Below are positions 57,709-64,000 of a DNA stretch of 64,000 nt, piece after piece. The DNA comes from DALYLB01 sp964468345 (GTDB lineage Bacteria; Acidobacteriota; Blastocatellia; RBC074), in assembly GCA_964468345.1 (NCBI GenBank), contig CAYXVZ010000010.1, positions 1-64,000 on the forward strand. The letters run 5' to 3'. Each line of letters starts with the position of its first letter. Position 1 is the stretch's first letter. The notes beneath the pieces are model-generated. The model made no database searches. It was not told the DNA's origin and worked only from the letters and a program-made list of their open reading frames with translations. Both the position numbers and the translations under genes were made by a program.

Positions 57709-59178
57709 ATGAACTTCAACGAAGAGATCCAGCACGAAGCAAAACGGTTGTTGACGCGGCGATGGTTTTTCAAAGAATGCGGCGTCGGTCTCGGCTCTCT
57801 GGCCATGGCGGGGTTGCTCAATGACGACGCGATGGGCGCTCTCAATTCGCAATCCGCGATCCGCAATCCGCAATCCCAGGATCCGCTCGCGCCGAAAAAG
57901 CCGCACTTCGCGCCCAAGGCCAAACGCGTGATCTATCTGTTTATGGCCGGCGGCCCGTCGCAATTCGAAACCTTCGATTTCAAGCCGGGCCTCGTGAAAT
58001 ACAACGGCAAGCCCGTGCCGCAGGAATTCACCAAGGACATCAATTACGCCTTCATTCGGCCCGACGCGGGGCTCTATGCCTCGGAGTTGAAATTCAAGAA
58101 ATACGGCCAATCGGGAAACGAGATGTCCGAGGCGCTGCCCTATCTTTCCGAAGTCTCCGACGACATCGCCATCGTGCGTTCGATGATGACCGATGCCATC
58201 AATCACGCGCCCGCGCAGATCTTCATGAATACGGGCTCGATTCAGTTCGGCCGGCCGAGCTTCGGCGCGTGGGTCACCTATGGGCTGGGAAGCGAATCCA
58301 AGGACCTGCCGGCTTTCGTCGTGATGTCCTCCGCCGGCGGCCTGAGCGGCGGCAGTTCGAATTTCGGCTGCGGCTTTCTGCCGACGGTTTATCAGGGCGT
58401 GACCTTCCGCAAAGCGGGCGATCCGATCCTGTCGCTCTCCAATCCGCGCGGCATTACGCCGGAGATTCAGCGGCGGTCGCTCGATACGCTGAAGGAACTC
58501 AACGAGCATCACCTCGAATTGACGGGCGATCCGGAAATCGCGACGCGCATCAATTCCTTCGAAATGGCTTATCGCATGCAGACCTCCGCGCCCGAACTGA
58601 TGGATGTGTCGAAGGAGTCGAAAGAGACGCTCGACATGTACGGCGTGACGCCGGGCAAGGCTTCGTTCGCGATGAACTGTTTGCTGGCGCGGCGGCTGGC
58701 CGAACGCGGCGTGCGCTTCATTCAGCTTTTCCACGAGGCATGGGATCATCACAGCGAAGTCTCCAAGGGCGTTCGCGGCCAGTGCAAGAACACGGACAAA
58801 CCCATGGCGGCGCTGATCAAGGATCTCAAACAGCGCGGCATGCTCGATGACACGCTGGTCATCTGGGGCGGCGAATTCGGCCGCACGCCGATGGTCGAGA
58901 GCAATCCCGACGCGGGCCGCAGCCTCGGCCGCGATCATCACAACAAGGCCTTCTCGATGTGGCTGGCCGGCGGCGGCGTCAAACGCGGCGTCACGATCGG
59001 CGAAACCGATGAGTTCGGCTTCAGTCCGGTGAAAGATCCGGTGCACGTGCACGACCTGCACGCCACGGCCATGCACCTGCTCGGCTTCGATCATACAAAG
59101 CTGACCTTCCGCTTCCAGGGACGCGACTTCCGGCTGACCGATGTGCACGGCACGCTGGTCGAGAAGTTGCTGGCGTAG
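57709..59178 (+). CDS. DUF1501 protein (exported, Tat-like signal)
   Basis: 489 aa. N-terminal RRWFFKECGVGLGSLAMAGLL resembles a Tat signal (twin Arg followed by a hydrophobic stretch). The body is the alkaline-phosphatase-like fold assigned to DUF1501: FMAGGPSQFETFDFKP near residue 80, DDIAIVRSMMTDAINH near 155, HEAWDHHSEV near 345, LVIWGGEFGRTPM near 385 and GRDHHNKAFSMWLAGGG near 407. Almost always paired with DUF1553 proteins, as here (53 bp downstream); the function of the pair is not established. A short stretch NSQSAIRNPQSQ (about residues 46-57) is encoded by an in-frame ATTGCGG-family arm. Confidence 0.88.
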   Translation: MNFNEEIQHEAKRLLTRRWFFKECGVGLGSLAMAGLLNDDAMGALNSQSAIRNPQSQDPLAPKKPHFAPKAKRVIYLFMAGGPSQFETFDFKPGLVKYNGKPVPQEFTKDINYAFIRPDAGLYASELKFKKYGQSGNEMSEALPYLSEVSDDIAIVRSMMTDAINHAPAQIFMNTGSIQFGRPSFGAWVTYGLGSESKDLPAFVVMSSAGGLSGGSSNFGCGFLPTVYQGVTFRKAGDPILSLSNPRGITPEIQRRSLDTLKELNEHHLELTGDPEIATRINSFEMAYRMQTSAPELMDVSKESKETLDMYGVTPGKASFAMNCLLARRLAERGVRFIQLFHEAWDHHSEVSKGVRGQCKNTDKPMAALIKDLKQRGMLDDTLVIWGGEFGRTPMVESNPDAGRSLGRDHHNKAFSMWLAGGGVKRGVTIGETDEFGFSPVKDPVHVHDLHATAMHLLGFDHTKLTFRFQGRDFRLTDVHGTLVEKLLA

Positions 59179-59186
59179 AGCCGGAG

Positions 59187-59646
59187 TCATTTGTCATTTG
59201 TCATCTATCAATTTCCATCGCTCACTTGCCATTGCACGACGATCCCGGTCGTATAAATGACAAATGACAAATTACTACAACGAGAAAAAATACACGACGC
59301 AAGATCAGTTCCGTCCAACCGCGCATCCCCGAAGGGCTACTAGCCCAGCGCTTCAGCGCTGGGCCGCTCGCCAATCAATCTGAAAGCCCCATTCATGGGG
59401 CTTTCCCGAAGGGCTATCCGCCCAGCGCTTTGAGCGCTGGGCCGTGCGCGTGGTAAAACTTGAATTCGAAAGGGCTAGCCCTGCGGGAAAGCCCCGTGGA
59501 ACGGGGCTTTCAGGATGATTGGCTACTAGCCCAGCGCTGAAGCGCTGGGCTAGTAGCCCTTCGGGGAAGTCCCGTCTAAACGAGCTTCCAGGAAATGCCA
59601 TTTCGATTTCTCGTTGTAGTAAAGTGACAAATGACAAATGACAAAA
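59187..59646. repeat. Compound nested palindrome (TCATTTG arms, 16-bp arms and 38-bp arms)
   Basis: Outer TCATTTG-family arms (59187-59204 and 59255-59274, plus 59624-59646). TTACTACAACGAGAAA (59272-59287) pairs with TTTCTCGTTGTAGTAA (59607-59622). The inner arms of about 38 bp match exactly: 59325-59362 begins CCCCGAAGGGCTACTAGCCC and is complementary to 59529-59566. Between these lie two hairpins (AAGCCCCATTCATGGGGCTT and a GAAAGCCCC...GGGGCTTTC form). It fills the 452-bp gap; no gene found. Confidence 0.85.
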
Positions 59647-60380
59647 ACTCCGGAGAGCTCATCCGTCTCTCCAAACTGATGGCCGAGCGCGGCCTTTGTT
59701 CCCGCCGCGAAGCCGATGCTTTTATCGAGCGGGGTCTGGTGCGCGTCGATGGCGTCGTCGTCGATCGCCTCGGCAGCAAGTTTCCTCCCTCGGTTGAAAT
59801 CACGCTCGCGCCCGCAGCCCAAGCCGCGCAGCGGCAACTCGTCACGATCCTGCTCAACAAACCGATCGGCTATGTCTCCGCCCAGCCCGAGCCGGGCTAC
59901 ACGCCCGCGATCACTTTGCTCACCGCAAATAACCAATTCGGCGATCGCAAACAGAAACTCAAACCGGAGCATTTCAAGGGGCTCGCCGTCGCGGGGCGGC
60001 TGGACATCGATTCGCAGGGGCTGCTGCTCTTCACGCAGGACGGCCGCATCGCAAAGAAGATCATCGGCGATGACGGCAAGGTCGAGAAGGAATACCTCGT
60101 GCGCGTCGTGGGCCGCCTTTCGGACGAAGGCCTGCAACTGCTTCGCCACGGCCTCTCACTCGACGGCAAAGCCCTGCGCCCCGCGCATGTCGAATGGATC
60201 AACCGCGATCAATTGCGCTTCGTCCTGAAAGAAGGCCGCAAGCGGCAGATCCGCCGCATGTGCGAAGCCGTCGGCCTTGAAGTTCTCGGCCTCAAACGCG
60301 TGCGCATCGGAAAGATCAAGCTCGGCACCCTGCCGGAAGGGAAATGGCGGTTTCTCGAAGCCGATGAGCGGATCGACTAG
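59631..60380 (+). CDS. Pseudouridine synthase, RsuA/RluB/RluF family
   Basis: 249 aa. N-terminal S4 domain (RLSKLMAERGLCSRREADAFIERGLVRVDG, about 12-41) then the catalytic domain: VAGRLDIDSQGLLLFT with the nucleophile Asp near residue 125, and GRKRQIRRMCEAVGLEVLGLKRVRIG near 202. It makes pseudouridine in rRNA; the region with LNKPIGYVSAQPEPGY resembles RluF-type members but substrate choice is uncertain. The start codon lies within the last TGACAAATGAC units of the palindrome, so the repeat supplies the start and first residues (MTNDK). No Shine-Dalgarno is seen. Confidence 0.9.
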   Translation: MTNDKNSGELIRLSKLMAERGLCSRREADAFIERGLVRVDGVVVDRLGSKFPPSVEITLAPAAQAAQRQLVTILLNKPIGYVSAQPEPGYTPAITLLTANNQFGDRKQKLKPEHFKGLAVAGRLDIDSQGLLLFTQDGRIAKKIIGDDGKVEKEYLVRVVGRLSDEGLQLLRHGLSLDGKALRPAHVEWINRDQLRFVLKEGRKRQIRRMCEAVGLEVLGLKRVRIGKIKLGTLPEGKWRFLEADERID

Positions 60381-60383
60381 GGA

Positions 60384-60439
60384 GGACAGGAAAATGAGCG
60401 ACAGGAAAATCGATTTTCCTGTCGCTCATTTTCCTGTCC
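60384..60439. repeat. GGACAGGAAAATGAGCGAC palindrome
   Basis: Left arm 60384-60411 and right arm 60412-60439 form a 28-bp perfect stem with no loop; unit is ACAGGAAAAT. It lies 4 bp after the pseudouridine synthase stop. Confidence 0.9.
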
Positions 60440-60564
60440 GCTTCGTTGAATAGTGAGACATTCTGCCCCGCTGATGAAACTGCTTCCGTCAAATGCTACA
60501 ATCGATTCAACGGGGAATGACTCCCCGGAATGACAGTGGTATGGGTATAACCTGGAGGTAACGA

Positions 60565-61275
60565 ATGTACAGCAATGCCACATATGCCGATGTCGCCATG
60601 TATGCGGGAGCATCGGATCGGGCCGCCTTCATTCGGCGGACCTACACGCATCTGGCCGGCGCGGTCCTGGCCTTCATTCTTCTCGAAGCCTTTCTGTTGC
60701 AGTTGCCGATCGCGGGTGCGATCGCTTCGACGCTGACCGGCGGCTATTCGTGGCTGCTCGTCCTGGGTGCATTTATGGGCGTGTCCTATCTGGCCCAGCG
60801 CCTGGCGCAATCGGAAGCTTCACCGCAAAAACAGTATCTGGGCCTGGGGCTTTATATCGTCGCGGAAGCGATCATCTTTTTGCCGCTGCTCTATATCGCG
60901 GCCAATTTCGCTTCGCCGATGGTGATTCCGATGGCGGGCCTGATAACGGCCTTTCTCTTCACGGGATTGACCGCCGTGGTCTTTATCACGCGCAAGGATT
61001 TTTCGTGGATGGGAACGGCGCTGACGGTCGCGGGTTTCGTCGCCCTGGGTGTGATCGCGGCCAGCATCATTTTCGGCTTCAGCCTTGGGATTCTCTTCGC
61101 GGGCGTGATGGTGCTCTTTGCGGCCGGCGCGATTCTCTATGACACCTCGAATGTCATGCATCACTATCGCACGGACCAGCACGTGGCGGCTTCGCTGTCG
61201 CTCTTCGCTTCGGTGGCGCTGCTGTTCTGGTACATCCTGCGCATCGTGATGTCGCTCTCGTCGGATGACGATTAA
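60565..61275 (+). CDS. Bax inhibitor-1/YccA family membrane protein
   Basis: 236 aa, seven membrane helices. The family segments are present: an N-terminal FIRRTYTHLAGAVLAFILLE, LGVIAASIIFGFSLGILFAG and the C-terminal GAILYDTSNVMHHY, the latter with the acidic residue expected to form the pH-sensing pair. The E. coli relative YccA interacts with FtsH. TGGAGGT precedes the ATG by 6 nt. Its stop lies 6 bp before the bidirectional terminator. Confidence 0.93.
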   Translation: MYSNATYADVAMYAGASDRAAFIRRTYTHLAGAVLAFILLEAFLLQLPIAGAIASTLTGGYSWLLVLGAFMGVSYLAQRLAQSEASPQKQYLGLGLYIVAEAIIFLPLLYIAANFASPMVIPMAGLITAFLFTGLTAVVFITRKDFSWMGTALTVAGFVALGVIAASIIFGFSLGILFAGVMVLFAAGAILYDTSNVMHHYRTDQHVAASLSLFASVALLFWYILRIVMSLSSDDD

Positions 61276-61280
61276 GCGTT

Positions 61281-61338
61281 GCCACAAATAAAAAAGCCCT
61301 CTCCGGATTTTTCCGGAGAGGGCTTTTTTATTTGTGGC
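61281..61338. terminator. Bidirectional intrinsic terminator between BI-1 and aspC genes
   Basis: GCCACAAATAAAAAAGCCCT (61281 onward) with CTCCGGA pairs with TCCGGAG and the complementary arm ending TTTTATTTGTGGC at 61338; U-run on both strands. The stem is about 27 bp. It overlaps the last codons and stop codon of the aspC-like gene, so the terminator doubles as coding sequence. Confidence 0.92.
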
Positions 61339-62539
61339 GATCTTCCACCAACTGCAGAATCCGCTTCACGGCTTCCTGAATGCGATCGAGCGAGGTCGCA
61401 TAGGACATCCGCAGATAGCCTTCCGCTCCGAAGGCGGCGCCGTCCGTCACGACCACGCCGTATTTATAGAGCAATTCATCGGTGAGGGCCTTCGAGGTTT
61501 CGAAGCCGCAGTCTTTCATCAACGCTTTCACATTCGGGAAGGCATAGAAAGCGCCTTCGGGCGCGCTGCAATGAATGCCGGGGACGGCGTTGAGCGCGGG
61601 CAGCAGCCACTCGCCGCGGCGCTGATATTCGGCGAGCATTTCGCGGACCGAGTCCTGCGGAGAGGTCAGGGCCGCGATGGCGGCGCGCTGCGAAATCGAG
61701 GCGGGATGCGTCGCCGTGTGGGTTTGGATCTTGAGAATCTCCGCGATCCATTCGCGCGGGCCGACGGTGTAGCCGATGCGCCAGCCCGTCATCGCATAGG
61801 TCTTCGACATCGAGCCGACGATCAGCACGCGCGCGCGAAGTTCCGGCGGCAGACTCGCGGCCGAATTCACCTGCGCGGGCGCATAGACGAATTGCAGGTA
61901 ACACTCGTCGGAAATAATCCAGAAATTCCGTTCGACGGCGAGTTCGGCGATCTTGCGCAACTCCGCGGGCGCGATCACGCGGCCCGTCGGATTGGAGGGG
62001 GAATTGAGAATCAGCAGTTTCGTTTTCGGCGTGATCGAAGCTTTGACATGCTCGGCCGTGAGGTGAAAGTCCGTCGCTTCGGTTTCCATCCAGACCACAT
62101 TGCCCTCGGCGAAATGAACGATCTCGGGAAACGACACCCAGCTCGGCTTTTCGATCAGCACGTCATCGCCCGGATCGATCAGCGTGACGACTGCATTGAA
62201 AATGCCCTGCTTGCCGCCCACCACGGCGCAGACCTGTTCCTGTTGATAATCGGAACCGAATTGCGAATTGAGAGAATCGGCGACGGCGCGACGAAATTGA
62301 ATCGTGCCCTGCGAGGAGGTGTACTTCGTGAAGTTTTCATCCAGCGCCAGTTTGGCCGCCTCTTTGATATGCGCGGGCGTGGGGAAATCCGGCTCGCCGA
62401 CGCCGAGATCGATCACATCGATGCCGGCCGCGCGCAACTTGTCGGCGGCGACGACGACGGCCGCGGTCGAAGAGAATCCGGTGTTTTGGGTACGACGGGA
62501 AACAGGGAATCCGGTAACGAGTGGTGTAGCAAGGGTCAT
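61328..62539 (-). CDS. Aspartate aminotransferase-like (class I, AspB/AspC type)
   Basis: 403 aa PLP-dependent enzyme. Motifs: VIDLGVGEPDFPTPAHI near residue 40, SPSNPTGRVI near 180, K246 in SMSKTYAMTGWRIGYT, and FYAFPNVK with LRMSYATS at the C-terminal end (arginine that binds the substrate carboxylate). Probably aspartate/glutamate aminotransferase of subgroup Ib, as in AspB of thermophiles and Acidobacteria. The start overlaps the coaD stop by 4 bp (ATGA). The C-terminal codons lie in the terminator arm. Confidence 0.9.
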   Translation of the reverse strand: MTLATPLVTGFPVSRRTQNTGFSSTAAVVVAADKLRAAGIDVIDLGVGEPDFPTPAHIKEAAKLALDENFTKYTSSQGTIQFRRAVADSLNSQFGSDYQQEQVCAVVGGKQGIFNAVVTLIDPGDDVLIEKPSWVSFPEIVHFAEGNVVWMETEATDFHLTAEHVKASITPKTKLLILNSPSNPTGRVIAPAELRKIAELAVERNFWIISDECYLQFVYAPAQVNSAASLPPELRARVLIVGSMSKTYAMTGWRIGYTVGPREWIAEILKIQTHTATHPASISQRAAIAALTSPQDSVREMLAEYQRRGEWLLPALNAVPGIHCSAPEGAFYAFPNVKALMKDCGFETSKALTDELLYKYGVVVTDGAAFGAEGYLRMSYATSLDRIQEAVKRILQLVEDRHK

Positions 62540-63036
62540 GTGGATTTATCCGGCAGGGCTAGTTTGGTTGTCATTCTCGTGAGGACCTGTTGGGGAACCA
62601 GGCCTTCGATGGAGCCTCCGAGCGTGAAGACTTCCTTGATCAGGCTTGAACTGATAAACGTGTTTTCTTCGGCCGCGACCAGCAGCACGGTTTCGACATC
62701 GGGATGCAGATGCCGATTCATCAGGATCATCGGCAGTTCATACTCGTAATCCTTCATCGACCGAACGCCGCGAATGATCGCATGCGCCTGTTGCCCGCGG
62801 GCATACTCGACCAGCAGTCCCGAAAAGGTCTCGATGCGAACGCCGGGAAATTGCGGCCGCAGCACTTCCTCGAGCATGTCGACGCGCTCTTCGATCGTAA
62901 ACATCGGGCTTTTGCCAGGATTGATCAGGAGGGCGACGATAATTTCGTCAAAGAGCCGGGAGGCGCGCGCAATAATATCTACATGACCATTGGTCAATGG
63001 ATCGAAGGAACCGGGATAAATTGCGCGACGTAGCAC
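62536..63036 (-). CDS. coaD: Phosphopantetheine adenylyltransferase CoaD
   Basis: Penultimate step of coenzyme A synthesis, 166 aa. YPGSFDPLTNGHVDII near residue 7 has the T/HxGH nucleotidyltransferase motif; IIRGVRSMKDYEYELPM near 88 and TFISSSLIKEVFTLGG near 130 (ISS-type motif) are also standard. It is in the frequent rsmD-coaD order and coupled to the aminotransferase by an ATGA overlap. Confidence 0.96.
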   Translation of the reverse strand: MLRRAIYPGSFDPLTNGHVDIIARASRLFDEIIVALLINPGKSPMFTIEERVDMLEEVLRPQFPGVRIETFSGLLVEYARGQQAHAIIRGVRSMKDYEYELPMILMNRHLHPDVETVLLVAAEENTFISSSLIKEVFTLGGSIEGLVPQQVLTRMTTKLALPDKST

Positions 63037-63169
63037 GTGAGATCACCGAAGAGAACGTGGTGCTTGAGCGGTTGGATGGGCCTGTCCAATGATGTGTCAT
63101 CTGCCTCTTTATTCTTCTTTCCTCAGTCCGGGCAAATGATCGACTTATTCTCAATAATAAAAAATCCAG

Positions 63170-63745
63170 TCACTCAGCGGCGGATGGTATCACGGCTTCC
63201 ACCGCGTAGAAAGTCATGCACGACTCTCCCTGCACAATTTCCCGGTAGGGGCGCAGGGCATCGTAATTCGGCGCAAGGGGCAACTGACGACGATGCTCCA
63301 CGATGACGACGCCGTCGGGCGCGAGCAGATTTCCCTTTGCGATTTGCCACATCACCGGCGAATACAATTCCGAATCGTAGGGCGGATCGAAATAGATAAC
63401 ATCGAACTGTGCCTGCTCCGCGGCGAAATGCTTCACGGCCTGCAGGGCATCGCGCGTGATCAGCTTGAAGTCTTCCGTGATGCCGCAATGGCGCAGATTC
63501 TCGGCAATGATGCCGCTCGTCTTTTTCGAAATCTCCACAAAGGTCGCATGCGCCGCCCCGCGCGAAAGCGCCTCGATTCCGACCGCGCCCGACCCCGCGC
63601 ACAGATCCAGAAAACGCGCGTCCTCGATGCGCGGCGCCAGAATATTGAAGAGCGTCTCCCGCATCCGATCCGACGTCGGCCGCACCTTCATCCCATCGAG
63701 CGTTTTGAGACGGCGGCCCTTGAATTGGCCCGAAATTATTCGCAT
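63170..63745 (-). CDS. rsmD: 16S rRNA (guanine966-N2)-methyltransferase RsmD
   Basis: 191 aa. N-terminal MRIISGQFKGRRLKTLDGMKVRPTSDRMRETLFN segment, motif I FLDLCAGSGAVGIEALSRGA near 46, and the catalytic DPPYDSELY near 120 (NPPY-like motif), then VVIVEHRR. It methylates G966 in the 30S subunit. The gap of 133 bp to coaD is without a recognisable feature. Confidence 0.95.
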   Translation of the reverse strand: MRIISGQFKGRRLKTLDGMKVRPTSDRMRETLFNILAPRIEDARFLDLCAGSGAVGIEALSRGAAHATFVEISKKTSGIIAENLRHCGITEDFKLITRDALQAVKHFAAEQAQFDVIYFDPPYDSELYSPVMWQIAKGNLLAPDGVVIVEHRRQLPLAPNYDALRPYREIVQGESCMTFYAVEAVIPSAAE

Positions 63746-63754
63746 AAAAAGAAG

Positions 63755-63855
63755 GGGTTAGGGGCGAGGGGCGAGAATATTTGCTAACGCGCAATCAGAA
63801 GATTGAAGGAAGACGGGTGTGGAAAAATCTTATCTCGCCCCTCGCCCCTCGCCAC
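63755..63855. repeat. Heptamer palindrome, GGGGCGA family, copy 4
   Basis: The left arm (63755-63776, AGGGGCGAGGGGCGAG) and right arm (63833-63855, CTCGCCCCTCGCCCCTCGCC) lie between rsmD and the galE-like gene. Loop about 56 nt. Confidence 0.88.
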
Positions 63856-64000
63856 TTACTTCCCATATCCCTCCGGATGCGCCAGATGCCATTTCCATGC
63901 GGAGGCAATGATGTTATCGAGTTCGCTGTGGCGCGGGGCCCAGCCGAGATCGCGCATGATCTTGTTCGAGCTGGCGATGAGAATGGGCGGATCGCCGGCG
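63856..64000 (-). CDS. UDP-glucose 4-epimerase-like C-terminus (partial)
   Basis: The last 47 codons of a minus-strand gene, cut by the window edge. The translation (AGDPPILIASSNKIMRDLGW, then HSELDNIIASAWKWH and HPEGYGK) matches the C-terminal signature of GalE/NAD-dependent epimerases (RxGDP.....S...R..LGW.P....L..I...AW.W). Only this end is visible, so the exact enzyme cannot be fixed. Confidence 0.8.
   Translation of the reverse strand, partial: AGDPPILIASSNKIMRDLGWAPRHSELDNIIASAWKWHLAHPEGYGK

Overview
The window is about 64 kb of a GC-rich chromosome from a Gram-negative-type bacterium. I infer Acidobacteriota (a Blastocatellia- or Solibacter-like lineage). The basis is a two-component-type propeller/Y_Y_Y regulator, a DUF1549/DUF1553 plus DUF1501 gene pair, the rplU-rpmA-obg-nadD-rsfS-rlmH order, and many sigma-54 and NtrB/NtrC-type regulators. 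No rRNA or tRNA was seen, so the lineage is inference only. Most of the window is ordinary core genome.  LAYOUT. 0.1-6.6 kb: DNA-repair cluster (UvrD-like helicase, Cas4/AddB-like nuclease, RecJ) plus a PfkB sugar kinase. 6.9-7.4 kb: a secreted rhodanese whose frame crosses one TGA followed by a bacterial SECIS-like hairpin, a selenoprotein candidate. 7.5-11.5 kb (minus): dksA, rlmH, rsfS, nadD, obg, rpmA, rplU. 11.7-14.0 kb: ECF sigma, zinc anti-sigma and Crp/Fnr genes. 14.0-18.6 kb: a long structured leader, then SPOR, amidase and actin-like genes (envelope or division). 19.0-22.6 kb: membrane histidine kinase and NtrC-type regulator. 22.9-32.5 kb: exported protein, AP-superfamily hydrolase, mutarotase-like protein, Mpo1-like protein, ThiG, aminotransferase, NAD kinase, rhomboid protease and a short PolA. 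32.65 kb: a remnant of a GH95 fucosidase gene. 33.0-45.0 kb: the accessory part. A 1272-residue propeller/membrane/PAS/sigma-54 AAA+/Fis protein is followed by six co-directional, more AT-rich genes: two small proteins, a ClyA/XaxA-like pore-forming-toxin candidate, a 958-residue coiled-coil protein, a GH19 chitinase/endolysin and a secreted helical protein. An output-less chemoreceptor sensor comes next. 45.2-64.0 kb: GT39-like transferase, SAM methyltransferase, ProS, YdeI-like protein, cytochrome c, RNase R, DUF1553/DUF1501 pair, RsuA-type pseudouridine synthase, BI-1 protein, aspC-coaD-rsmD and the end of a galE-like gene.  SPECIAL SIGNALS. (1) Nearly every gene junction carries a self-complementary palindrome built of 7-10 bp tandem units. 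There are at least a dozen unrelated unit sequences with one shared architecture. Several arms run into coding sequence and encode protein termini or linkers. (2) The toxin-like cassette has TGACAC hexamers at about 24 bp spacing and a plausible -24/-12 element upstream, next to the sigma-54 activator, which suggests a dedicated regulatory circuit. (3) The in-frame TGA of the rhodanese gene sits where relatives have cysteine.
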